Below the pieces are notes generated by a model. The model made no database searches, was not told where the DNA came from, and worked only from the letters and a program-made list of their open reading frames with translations. Positions 28,575-38,071 of a DNA stretch of 59,217 nucleotides are shown piece after piece (the stretch's first letter is position 1; each line of letters starts with the position of its first letter). The translations under genes and the position numbers were made by a program. Source of the DNA: Nanobdellota archaeon. GTDB lineage: Archaea; Nanobdellota; Nanobdellia; Pacearchaeales; GW2011-AR1. The DNA is taken from positions 1 through 59,217 of the forward strand of contig JAUSKC010000011.1 in the NCBI GenBank assembly GCA_030647125.1, given 5' to 3'.

Positions 28575-29468
28575 TTATTTCCCGTACTTCTTTTCTATAA
28601 TATCTTTTACAAGACGAGCCATCACATCCAAAAATTCTTCTGCGCGTTCTTGCCACATGTCTAAATCAGCACCTTTTACTTCGTGCCTCTCTCCATGAAT
28701 AATTTGTTTGTATAAAAATAACAAATCTTTGAACCAAGTTACATATTTTATATCAAGCTGATTAGCATCAACAAATGTTTCTTTCAAATCAATTGCAATA
28801 TGTTCTGGCGATGGAGGTGAAATATCTGAAGCCATAAGTGCAGCATGAGCAGAATCAATCATACACCAATAAATTCCATCTAGGACGTTTAACTCAGCCG
28901 CTTTGCTTCGGGCTAAATGCAATGGCGCTCTTTGTAAAGAAGAATAAACTGCCTCGGGTGTTGAACGTATTTTCCCTTCAATCAATAAAAATTTCAAAGG
29001 ATCAAAAAATCCCCCCATATCAATAAGCGCTTCTCCATATCTTAAAACATTTGTAACTACCGGATCTCCTCTCATTAAGTCCTCCCACCAAGTGCTTAAC
29101 TTTACAGTATTAATATGCAAATTTTTTGAATAGGGGTTAGCATTAATTATTAATTCAAGTTCTTGCCTATACCAAGCAATCAATTCCTGGTCCCATTTTA
29201 TTGCAACATCGTCAATAACTATAATAACATCAATATCAGAACCAACTTTCATCATCTTCTTAGCAGCCGAGCCGAAAAGAACAATCGCTTTCACTGACTT
29301 GTCAAATTTCTTATAAACTTTGACTGCAAAATCCATTGCAATTTCATGCTCATCTCTTAAATGCAGCGTCGGAATATTTTTCGCACTTACTTTCTTAGAG
29401 GCCTTCCTCTTTTCTTTTTTAATCGTCTTAGAAACTTGTTTTTCTTCTTTTTTAGATTTCTTAGCCAT
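28575..29468 (-). CDS. Nucleotidyltransferase-domain protein (paralogue-like to 23034-24623)
   Basis: AIVLFGSAAKKMMKVGSDIDVIIVIDD; similar C-terminal layout. Confidence 0.8.
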   Translation of the reverse strand: MAKKSKKEEKQVSKTIKKEKRKASKKVSAKNIPTLHLRDEHEIAMDFAVKVYKKFDKSVKAIVLFGSAAKKMMKVGSDIDVIIVIDDVAIKWDQELIAWYRQELELIINANPYSKNLHINTVKLSTWWEDLMRGDPVVTNVLRYGEALIDMGGFFDPLKFLLIEGKIRSTPEAVYSSLQRAPLHLARSKAAELNVLDGIYWCMIDSAHAALMASDISPPSPEHIAIDLKETFVDANQLDIKYVTWFKDLLFLYKQIIHGERHEVKGADLDMWQERAEEFLDVMARLVKDIIEKKYGK

Positions 29469-29539
29469 TCTTCACCTTTTTTTCACTCCTTTTATTTAGT
29501 AATTTAATATAGTTTTTAAATTATTTGATTTAATTTTAA

Positions 29540-31444
29540 TTATTCCATCGGTCTTCCGCTCATACGCGAGCCCTGCGCTCCTTGACGAGGCCCGCCAAGT
29601 TCAGAAGGAAGTTGTGAAAATCCAGCGCCTTGTGTTTCATAATTAATCTGAGGTAACATCATTCCATATCCTGTAAAGTAACCTTGAGTTAATCCAACTG
29701 ACTGATTCCAGTAAGGCGGCATTCCCGTCGAATAAAACGCAGAACCCATTCCTTGCAGATTATATATTGTTGGTGAAGTTCCAAAATGTTGCGGCCATCC
29801 GGACGTCTCTGCAATTTTTGTTGCATTTTTCAAAACACCTTGCTTCTCCAACATTTCCAGATGTTCTTTTACCGGAACATTTCCCATTCCCAACGGCAAG
29901 TGAGAATCAGAATAACCAAAATTATCAGTAAGATGAACATGCTTAACATACTTCGCAAATTTCTCTGCCTCTTTAACTAAATCCTCGTTGGTAAAGCCGT
30001 GCTTCTTCGCTATATTCAAATGCCCAACATCAAAAGTTATTCCAATAATTTCTTCAGCGGCCTTTTTAGCAGTCGATTCAGAAATTCCTTTTTTAGTAGC
30101 GACGTTAACAAATTGTTTTCGCGACGCTTCAACCAAGTCAGCCATCTCTTGCCCGGTAGAAAAAGCAATCCCAGGATATACATTCTCAATTCCAATTTTA
30201 GGGGCTTTTGATAAATCGCCTTTAACAGCCTCATAAGCATGCAGTGCAACATTAGCAAATGTCTTTGATGATTGTTCTTGTGCAAATTTCTCAACTTGTT
30301 GATACATCTTTGGTTGAACATGCTCTAATGCTTTATTCAAAGATAATAATGCCGCTACTTGATTTCCAGGATCATTTGATTTTATAATATAATTTTGTAG
30401 CTCATCTTCTGAAAGTTGTTTCTTCAAATCTTTTAAAATATCAATACGTTTAGGTATCCCAAGATTCTTCCTATATTCAATAGATATTTCATCCAAAAAC
30501 TTTCTATCCTCATCAGTTCCATACTTATAAGCCTTATTAAAAAGAGCATTTGCAGATAATTCCGCTTGTTTTACATATTCGTGCGCTGAATAAACCCTGC
30601 TTAATTGCTGCTGCTCTTCGTTGTTAAGTTCGCTCGGACTAATTTGATTGGTTATAACTTTTAAAAACTTAGCCCTTATCAAAGGATGAATATCAGAAAT
30701 AATTCTTTCAGCATGTTCCCTGTTGAACTCAACTTGCGAAAGAGAGTTGTTCCATTCAGAATGATTTAAAGTATTAAGTTCATCTTGTATTTCTGGTTTT
30801 ATATTTTTAGTTAAAATTTCTTGCCTTTTTTCTGGAGAATACTCTGGATAAAGTTTTTGCTTAGGTTCAAGAGGAACTAACTGTCCCGTTTCTCTATTAA
30901 CAACAACCATTTTATCAATCATAGGAATTCTTTTTCCATTTTCCTCAACCATTTTCCATTCTGTTCCAGCAATGTTCGCCGAATGCATTGTTATTGGAAC
31001 TCTTCCATTTTCACGCAATTCGAGCGCACGATCAATTATTGTATTAAACCTATTTTCAGTAGTTAATCTGTTTTCTTCAGACCATCTTCCTTGCTGCTGA
31101 TCAATTCCCGAAGGTTCCATCAAAGGCGCGTGCATAGAAATTTCTGCGCCTGTTAATTTCGCCATCCTATTTATTTCTTTAAAATGTTGTCTTGGAATTT
31201 GGTCAAAAACATCAGGAGACAACGCGCCAACTTCAATAGGGACTATTCCTTGATTTAATAATAAATTAACTTGTTGAATTTGATTTGCCGTATCTGGTTT
31301 TGTCGGCGCGCCAATTTGTCCAGACGGCAATCTGAAACCAGTAAAATTATTTTCAACATTGCTTTCGCTTAATCCATAATTTGGTTTCAAACTTGAATAG
31401 CCACCCTGATAAATATTTTCAATTGTATAATCCCCTTTTACCAT
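29540..31444 (-). CDS. AP endonuclease family 2/xylose-isomerase-like TIM-barrel protein, extended
   Basis: ISMHAPLM, GITFDVGHLNIAKKHG, YVKHVHLTDNFGYSDSHLPLGMGNVPV. Confidence 0.7.
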   Translation of the reverse strand: MVKGDYTIENIYQGGYSSLKPNYGLSESNVENNFTGFRLPSGQIGAPTKPDTANQIQQVNLLLNQGIVPIEVGALSPDVFDQIPRQHFKEINRMAKLTGAEISMHAPLMEPSGIDQQQGRWSEENRLTTENRFNTIIDRALELRENGRVPITMHSANIAGTEWKMVEENGKRIPMIDKMVVVNRETGQLVPLEPKQKLYPEYSPEKRQEILTKNIKPEIQDELNTLNHSEWNNSLSQVEFNREHAERIISDIHPLIRAKFLKVITNQISPSELNNEEQQQLSRVYSAHEYVKQAELSANALFNKAYKYGTDEDRKFLDEISIEYRKNLGIPKRIDILKDLKKQLSEDELQNYIIKSNDPGNQVAALLSLNKALEHVQPKMYQQVEKFAQEQSSKTFANVALHAYEAVKGDLSKAPKIGIENVYPGIAFSTGQEMADLVEASRKQFVNVATKKGISESTAKKAAEEIIGITFDVGHLNIAKKHGFTNEDLVKEAEKFAKYVKHVHLTDNFGYSDSHLPLGMGNVPVKEHLEMLEKQGVLKNATKIAETSGWPQHFGTSPTIYNLQGMGSAFYSTGMPPYWNQSVGLTQGYFTGYGMMLPQINYETQGAGFSQLPSELGGPRQGAQGSRMSGRPME

Positions 31445-31482
31445 GCATTACTTAAGAAAAAATTATTTATTAAACTATCTTT

Positions 31483-32094
31483 TTAATCCTCATGCGCTCC
31501 TGAATTCGCGCCGAAAGGATCATAATCTGAAAAAGGGTTATTTTTTCTTTTCAACTGCCTATCTTTTGATTCGTAATCTAAGTTAAACTCCTTTCCTAAA
31601 TTTGCATTTATTCCTTGAAACTCTTGCGCAAAAGTGCCTCTCTTCTCGTGTTTCACGTCGGGGAAGAATTGATTTTGCGTGTTAGGCAAATAAATATCAT
31701 CAGGCCTTATGTTTTGCATTCGCACATCCATTCCCATAATTTTCCTGCGTTCTTTTTCTGTAGGATCTTCAATTTCATACTTTTGTTCCGTTTTCTCCGA
31801 CGCCGAGTATGATTGGTAACTTACTTGTCTTTCTCTTCTTTCAGAATTATCATTCAAATTACCCCGTGCAACAAGAGACAAATCCCCTTCAAGATTAACA
31901 ACTCTTTCACCTCTCTCATTTCCGTTTCTTTCCAACTTCAAAATTTCAGCAAATCTTTTTTTGTCAATATGTGTCTTAGAAAAGTCCTCTTCTTCAGTTT
32001 CATCTTCTTCAATTTCTTCTTCTAATTTTGACTCTTTCTCCAATTCCTTTTTGGATTTCTTTTTTTCCTTAATCTTTTCAGCCACCTTTTTCAT
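31483..32094 (-). CDS. Hypothetical charged/low-complexity protein
   Basis: 203-aa ORF. Confidence 0.5.
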   Translation of the reverse strand: MKKVAEKIKEKKKSKKELEKESKLEEEIEEDETEEEDFSKTHIDKKRFAEILKLERNGNERGERVVNLEGDLSLVARGNLNDNSERRERQVSYQSYSASEKTEQKYEIEDPTEKERRKIMGMDVRMQNIRPDDIYLPNTQNQFFPDVKHEKRGTFAQEFQGINANLGKEFNLDYESKDRQLKRKNNPFSDYDPFGANSGAHED

Positions 32095-32184
32095 AAATTA
32101 CAAAGATAATAGAAATATAAAAACCTACCTAACTATGTATAGCTCACCATTAAAACATATCAGCATGTTTTTGAGCAATTAATT

Positions 32185-33708
32185 TTAAGTAAAGCTCACC
32201 ATTCCGTGGGCTTTCTTATAAACATCAAATAAAGTAAAAGCATTATCTTTCGCAATTACAGCCGCTGTTTCCCTCAAAATCTTTGCCTCAAACCAATCAT
32301 CTTTTCTAACTGGAAAAACACTTTTTTTCTTTTCATCTTTACTTTCTTTTTTTTCAGGCGATTTTTCATAATATCCAATTAAAGCAAGAAAAGGATTGAC
32401 ATCTTCAGAATTTTTTTTGCTTTCTTTTTCCTTTTCAGAATCTTCATTTAAAAAATAATCAATATCTCCTTGCAATTGCTCCAAACTATCAGTCGTCATT
32501 CCTTCAATTAATTTTAATCCATCTTCTATATCTGAATCATTAAGTTTCTCATCAATAGCTTTTAATTCATCTTCATTCAAAGCATAAGCAGACAAAGTTA
32601 CTTCCGCCCTTCCACCAAAAGCATAATGCCCTTGACCAGAAACCCTTTGAGGAATTCCTCTAAATTTAAAATTAACAATATAACAGCTGTAATATTTTCT
32701 TTTTTGTTTTATCTTTTTAATTTCAGGAGGCAATGATTCCTCTTTTAGTTCTGCCTTTCCCAAAAGAGTCAATTCCAAAAGAATTGTGTTAAACGTTTTA
32801 ATATAGTCCGGATTTCTTGCTCCTCCTATTTGCGTCATTTCAAGTTGCTGAGCGGTACGTAAATACGGCTTTGCCCATCTAACATAAAGTTTCAAACTGC
32901 TAACTTGACTTTTCAAGTATGTCTTCTCAAGTTCATATCTTTTTTTCAACTCTCGCCCCGACTCTTTAAGCCAAAGTTCAAATTCCGCAACCCTTCCTAT
33001 AATAATTCTTTTTACTCTATCATTCAAGTCCAACTTATTCGCTTCTTCAAGTGAATCAGCTGCAAGAAAAGCATCTATCAAAGTCACAAAACCAACTTGC
33101 GTCGACGCCATAATCTTTAAGGCAGAATTTCCTTTTTGTGAATCAACACGATCCATCCAAATTTGCTTCAGCGACAATCTTGCTGCTTGTTTTATTCTTT
33201 CATCTTTATCGTTTAAATCATCATAATATCCGAGACGTATTTTGAATTCTTTCAAATCATAAATTAAATTTAATATGCTTCTCACAACTGTATTTATATC
33301 TCCCATTAATTTTGAGCCCTGCTGCTGCATAACAGTAAGTCTCTGTCCTAACTCTCCAAAATGTCCCGAGCCGGGAGAAGAAGTAAAATTATCAACAAGC
33401 TTTTCAACTTTCAAACCAAATTCCTGCATTAAATCCAAAAGAAAAAAATAAATCGGCTCGAGCGTCTCCGAAGACGAATCATAAACAATTGTATGCTTTG
33501 CTTCCGTGCCCGCAAACGGATCAAGCTTTGGCAGCCCCATTTCTCCAGAAAATCTAAGAGCTTGTGACTTTGCCACTTCCACCGCTTTTTGAAATCCTTC
33601 ATTCTCAATAAATCTTTTAAATTCCTTTGTTTTTCTTTTATCCCCTTCACAATTAAAATAAAGATCAGGATTTATTGTTGCAATTATTTCCCTAACATCT
33701 GCTGCCAT
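32185..33708 (-). CDS. Hypothetical 507-aa helical protein
   Basis: Long ORF, no recognised domain. Confidence 0.65.
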   Translation of the reverse strand: MAADVREIIATINPDLYFNCEGDKRKTKEFKRFIENEGFQKAVEVAKSQALRFSGEMGLPKLDPFAGTEAKHTIVYDSSSETLEPIYFFLLDLMQEFGLKVEKLVDNFTSSPGSGHFGELGQRLTVMQQQGSKLMGDINTVVRSILNLIYDLKEFKIRLGYYDDLNDKDERIKQAARLSLKQIWMDRVDSQKGNSALKIMASTQVGFVTLIDAFLAADSLEEANKLDLNDRVKRIIIGRVAEFELWLKESGRELKKRYELEKTYLKSQVSSLKLYVRWAKPYLRTAQQLEMTQIGGARNPDYIKTFNTILLELTLLGKAELKEESLPPEIKKIKQKRKYYSCYIVNFKFRGIPQRVSGQGHYAFGGRAEVTLSAYALNEDELKAIDEKLNDSDIEDGLKLIEGMTTDSLEQLQGDIDYFLNEDSEKEKESKKNSEDVNPFLALIGYYEKSPEKKESKDEKKKSVFPVRKDDWFEAKILRETAAVIAKDNAFTLFDVYKKAHGMVSFT

Positions 33709-33795
33709 CTTTTATTTAATAACGTCTAATGAGTTTAAAAAATGTGCGAAATTGAATATGCTAAATTTTAAAAAGAAATTATTCATAGGTAAATA

Positions 33796-34179
33796 ATGGG
33801 ACTTTTCGGAATAGGAAAGAAAAAAGAAGTTATCGACTTGTCAGAGCAATATCATAGACATCAGCAACGTCTTTCAAGCATGAGATCAGATATCAAAGAA
33901 AATAAAGCCGCGCAAGCTCCATCTTCTCAAGAAAATTTAGTTATGGGTGGATTTTTCGGTGGAATGTCCAATGTTGGAAATTCAAACTCAATAAGCGAAG
34001 AAAATAATAATTTAAACAACGAACCAGAAAGCGCTGAAGAGAAAAGAAAACGACTTGCAAAGCGTCTCACAGATATGACCGACAAAATTGAAGAAATTTC
34101 AAATCAAGTTTATCATATTCAGCAAAGAATAGAAGTTCTTGAAAAAAAGATAAGAGTCGGGAGGTTTGAAAATGAATAA
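33796..34179 (+). CDS. Hypothetical coiled-coil protein
   Basis: 127-aa ORF. Confidence 0.5.
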   Translation: MGLFGIGKKKEVIDLSEQYHRHQQRLSSMRSDIKENKAAQAPSSQENLVMGGFFGGMSNVGNSNSISEENNNLNNEPESAEEKRKRLAKRLTDMTDKIEEISNQVYHIQQRIEVLEKKIRVGRFENE

Positions 34180-34351
34180 AGGACAAGGGCTTGGGATTTT
34201 TTTATTTTTAGCAGGGTTTATTCTGACTATCGCATCGACATCAACAATAAACACTTACGCAGTTTTCAGCGGAAACGGAAACTTTGCCGGCTCAGTTATA
34301 GGGATAATTTTTATAATATCTGGAATATTGCTGTTTGTGGTTAACAAATAA
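34166..34351 (+). CDS. Small two-TM protein
   Basis: 61 aa, overlaps previous ORF by 14 nt. Confidence 0.55.
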   Translation: MKMNKGQGLGIFLFLAGFILTIASTSTINTYAVFSGNGNFAGSVIGIIFIISGILLFVVNK

Positions 34352-34394
34352 ACAAACTACAAATATTTATTAATTCGATTATTATTTCTACGTT

Positions 34395-35621
34395 ATGGAA
34401 AAGGGCTTTGAGAAATACGAAAAATACGCAAGGGCCTACGCTTTGAAAAATGCAATTTCACACGATGGAAAAGCGCAAGCAGGCGCGGTTATCGCCGGGC
34501 TTTTTAATGTTGGATTAAAAAAAGAGGATATCGGAAAATATTCTAAAAATATTAAAAAAATCGTCGATGAAATAAACGCTATGGATTTAATTGACCAAGC
34601 AAACGAGTTTGAGGATTCAAAAGAGCTTGTAGGTGAAAGACCTGAAAGAGAAGGCCTGCCTGAATTACCTGATTCAAGCAAAGGAGTCATAATGAGATTC
34701 CGACCTTCGCCATCCGGACCTATGCATATAGGCCATATAATTTCAAATTTATCCAGCGCATTATATGTCAAAAAATATGGTGGAAAATTTTATGTAATAA
34801 TTGACGACACTAATCCTGAAACAACAATTAAATCGGCTTATAAAAATTTGAAAGAGGACTGTGACTGGATTTTCGGCAACGTTTCAGAATACTTGAACGC
34901 GTCTGACCGGCTAAAACTTTATTACAATTACGCTGAAAAATTAATTTCAAAAAATGCGGCGTATGTCTGCTTATGCACCTCTGAAAAGTTTAGGGAATTC
35001 GTCCTAAAAAAAACAGAATGCCCGTGCAGAAATTCAAGCATCAAAGAAAATCTTGAAAAGTGGAAAAAAATGCTGGATAAAAATGGTTACCTTGAAGGAG
35101 GGGTCGTACTAAGATTCAAAACTCTTGAAAAATATAAAGGAATGGCAAACAAAAATCCTGCAATGAGGGATTTTCCTCTTGCAAGAATAGACATTCATTC
35201 ACATCCTTTGCAAAATAAAAAGTACCGCATCTGGCCTTTAATGAACTTGGCCGTTGCTGTTGATGATATAGAACTTGGAATGACCCATATAATTCGCGGA
35301 AAAGATCATAGAGACAATGCCGAAAGACAAAAAATGATTTACGAGGTCTTTGGAAAAAAATATCCCTGGATATTTTTCATAGGAAGAATCAAATTTACGG
35401 ACTTAACTCTTTCAAAAAGAGCTATTACAGAAAAAATTAAGTCAGGAGAATACGAAAATGAAGAAGATGAAAAACTTCCAACACTTGCTTCTTTAAGAAA
35501 GCGTGGTTACAAACCAGAGGCCTTCAAAAAATTCATTGAACAGCGCGGATTGTCTGAAGTTGACAAAGTAATTTCAAGCAAAGATTTATTTGATGTAATC
35601 GACCGACTCAATAAAGAATAA
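34395..35621 (+). CDS. gltX: Archaeal-type glutamyl-tRNA synthetase lacking C-terminal anticodon-binding domain
   Basis: RFRPSPSGPMHIGH, DDTNPE, LSKRAI (KMSKS-like); stop immediately after catalytic/stem region. Confidence 0.85.
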   Translation: MEKGFEKYEKYARAYALKNAISHDGKAQAGAVIAGLFNVGLKKEDIGKYSKNIKKIVDEINAMDLIDQANEFEDSKELVGERPEREGLPELPDSSKGVIMRFRPSPSGPMHIGHIISNLSSALYVKKYGGKFYVIIDDTNPETTIKSAYKNLKEDCDWIFGNVSEYLNASDRLKLYYNYAEKLISKNAAYVCLCTSEKFREFVLKKTECPCRNSSIKENLEKWKKMLDKNGYLEGGVVLRFKTLEKYKGMANKNPAMRDFPLARIDIHSHPLQNKKYRIWPLMNLAVAVDDIELGMTHIIRGKDHRDNAERQKMIYEVFGKKYPWIFFIGRIKFTDLTLSKRAITEKIKSGEYENEEDEKLPTLASLRKRGYKPEAFKKFIEQRGLSEVDKVISSKDLFDVIDRLNKE

Positions 35622-35682
35622 TAACCTTTTTATACTTGGAATCTATATAATTTTAATATTTTCGTTTGAAAGGAGGTGTGAA

Positions 35683-36090
35683 ATGATTCATAAAAGAGGT
35701 CTGTCGGAAGTTATAACTACACTAATTTTTATTCTACTTGCAATAATCGCAATCGGAATTGTGTGGTATATATTCAATAATTTGAGTAATCAGACACAAG
35801 ATCAAATTAACTCAAATTCGCAATGTATCGGGTTGGATATAAGACCAGTTGGAATAAGTGGTACTGACATTCAAGTTACAAGAGGCGCAGGAACGGCTAC
35901 GGAAATCGGTGGTGTTAAAATAAGTCCTGATGGCGGAACACTCCAAGATTGTTTAGGAGATATACCTGTAGGAACAACAAAAACATGTACTCTTACTGGC
36001 ATTTTATCAGTAACTTCTGTTACAGTAGTTCCTTACTTTATAGTTGACGAACAACCGCAAACTTGCGGAACGCCTTCAACATATCCATAA
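35683..36090 (+). CDS. Archaeal type IV pilin/archaellin-like protein
   Basis: KRGLSEVITTLIFILLAIIAIGIVWYIF class III signal/TM. Confidence 0.8.
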   Translation: MIHKRGLSEVITTLIFILLAIIAIGIVWYIFNNLSNQTQDQINSNSQCIGLDIRPVGISGTDIQVTRGAGTATEIGGVKISPDGGTLQDCLGDIPVGTTKTCTLTGILSVTSVTVVPYFIVDEQPQTCGTPSTYP

Positions 36091-36138
36091 ATTTATTTTT
36101 TATTTTTATTCTATTTCTTTATTTTTTTAATTAACAAA

Positions 36139-37350
36139 TTAGGCAGAACTATTTTTCACAGAAATAATTTTATAAACGGCGTCGTTTTCTCTAACACGTG
36201 AAGGCACTTTAATTGCGACTTCGTCGCCTTTCTTCGCAAACTCAACTTGCTTATCTTCTAAATAAACGCTTTCAAGATTAAACTGCTCAATTCCAGTTGT
36301 ATTTCCTATTATTGCAATTTTGTCGCCCGTCTTGACAAATAAGGCCTCAATCTTTAATGATGCGGTCTTTGGCTTATCATAATAATGAGTAATCTTGCCA
36401 ACATAAATTTTTCTTTCAGATGCCCCAGAATTTTCAATCTTCGCGAAATCGTCTGGCGTCGGCAAACCAAGATAAAATCCTGAAGAGAAACCCCTATTAT
36501 AAACCGTTTCCAATTCTTTCAGCGCGTCCTCAATTTCTTTTTTTGAAAGTTTTTCATCAAGTGCTTTTCTATATACACTTACAACACTTGAAACATAACG
36601 CGCATCTCTATTTCGCCCTTCTATTTTAAACGAAGTCACGCCTGCTTTTTTCATCTCTTCAATAAAAGGCAAAGTGCACAAATCCTTTGCAGACAAAACG
36701 CGCTGATTTTCCAGACGCAACTCTTTTCCTGATGTCTCATCCTTAATAGTAACTTCATACGGCCGTCTGCACGGATGCAAACATTTTCCTCTATTTGCTG
36801 ATGAATTAAATAGATGCTGTGACATAAAGCATCTTCCTGAAATTGCAACACACATCGCCCCATGACAAAACATTTCTGTTTCAACTTCTTTGGAAATTTC
36901 TTTCGCCTGTTTCAAATTAACTTCTCGAGCAAGAACAATTCTTTCTGCCCCAAGATCTTTGTAAAACTTCGCTGCCTCCAAATTAGAAATTGATGCCTGC
37001 GTAGAAATATGAAAAGGAACGCCATATTTCTTACAGAGTTGAATTACTGCTAAATCCCAACAGATTACAGCATCAACTTTTCCCTTTACTTCCTTTATTA
37101 TCTCTTTAAGTTTGTCAAGTTCGTCATTGTAAACAATTGTATTAAGCGTTAAATACATTTTAACTTTTCTTTCAGATGAATCACATATCTTTCTCATCTC
37201 GTCAAGTTCGCTTATCTTAAAATTCTTAGCTGCAGCTCTCATATTAAAATCATTCTGCATTCCAAAATAAACTGCGTCAGCTCCCGCTTTTACTGCGGCT
37301 GAAAGCATTGAAAAGTCGCCTGCGGGTGCTAATAATTCATAATTTTCCAT
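36139..37350 (-). CDS. Peptidase U32-family protein
   Basis: ELLAPAGDFSMLSAAVKAGADAVYFG; EMFCHGAMCVAISGRCFMSQHL...NRGKCLHPCRRPY. Confidence 0.9.
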   Translation of the reverse strand: MENYELLAPAGDFSMLSAAVKAGADAVYFGMQNDFNMRAAAKNFKISELDEMRKICDSSERKVKMYLTLNTIVYNDELDKLKEIIKEVKGKVDAVICWDLAVIQLCKKYGVPFHISTQASISNLEAAKFYKDLGAERIVLAREVNLKQAKEISKEVETEMFCHGAMCVAISGRCFMSQHLFNSSANRGKCLHPCRRPYEVTIKDETSGKELRLENQRVLSAKDLCTLPFIEEMKKAGVTSFKIEGRNRDARYVSSVVSVYRKALDEKLSKKEIEDALKELETVYNRGFSSGFYLGLPTPDDFAKIENSGASERKIYVGKITHYYDKPKTASLKIEALFVKTGDKIAIIGNTTGIEQFNLESVYLEDKQVEFAKKGDEVAIKVPSRVRENDAVYKIISVKNSSA

Positions 37351-37483
37351 AACCCAGTCCGGCAAGATAAATTTATAAACTTTTAATTTCAAATATTTTT
37401 ATGGCACAAGTAAATGTTTGGGGGTATCCCCACATTCAAAGTTTATAAGAAAGATTTTTCTAGCTGTGCTTTTATTCTAAATT

Positions 37484-37500
37484 CGAAAGGTTTTAAATAT
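37484..37500 (+). promoter_or_regulatory. BRE/TATA promoter for tRNA-His transcript
   Basis: CGAAAGGTTTTAAATAT about 85-100 nt upstream of tRNA. Confidence 0.5.
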
Positions 37501-37561
37501 GATTCCCCTAAATTAAATTATGGAATCAGCCTTGAGCCAATCTTGAAGGAGGTTGAGTGTC

Positions 37562-37579
37562 AAGGAACCTTGGTTCCTT
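37562..37579. repeat. Perfect inverted repeat AAGGAACC-TT-GGTTCCTT just upstream of tRNA-His
   Basis: Direct reading. Confidence 0.9.
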
Positions 37580-37584
37580 ACAAT

Positions 37585-37656
37585 GGCGAATGTAGTTCAA
37601 CGGTAGAATGTGCGGTTGTGGTCCGTAAGACGAGGGTTCGACTCCCTCTTTTCGCC
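37585..37656 (+). tRNA. tRNA-His(GTG) with encoded G-1 and C73
   Basis: Anticodon arm TGCGG-TTGTGGT-CCGTA, T-arm GAGGG-TTCGACT-CCCTC. Confidence 0.85.
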
Positions 37657-37678
37657 CTGGAACGAAGTGAGGTGTAAA

Positions 37679-38071
37679 ATGAAAATACTATTCGTATGCA
37701 AACACAACAGATTCAGAAGCAAGATTGCCGAGGCCGCTTTCAAGAAGTTTAATAAAAATAAATCTATCAAAGTAAGCAGCGCGGGCGTTTTCAAAGGAAT
37801 TCCTGTAAGTGAAAATGTTCTGAAGATTGGAAAAGAAATTAATTTGAATATTAACAAGAAAACTTCTGGACTTGATGAGAAAAAAATGAAAGGCACTGAT
37901 TTAGTTGTAATAGTTGCAAACGACGTCCCAAAATCAATTTTCAAAAATAAAACCAAAAAGATTATTCAATGGAACATTTCCGACGTAACTCAAGACAACA
38001 AAGAAAAGATAAGATTTATAGCAGAACAAATCGTAAATAAAGTTAAAGGATTAATTGAGGAGTTGAAATGA
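37679..38071 (+). CDS. Low-molecular-weight protein-tyrosine phosphatase/ArsC-like protein
   Basis: FVCKHNRFRSKIAEA (CX5R P-loop). Confidence 0.85.
   Translation: MKILFVCKHNRFRSKIAEAAFKKFNKNKSIKVSSAGVFKGIPVSENVLKIGKEINLNINKKTSGLDEKKMKGTDLVVIVANDVPKSIFKNKTKKIIQWNISDVTQDNKEKIRFIAEQIVNKVKGLIEELK

Noticed and set aside
37414-37677. 87-aa ORF on + strand
   Set aside because: Runs through the BRE/TATA box and the whole tRNA-His gene; spurious.
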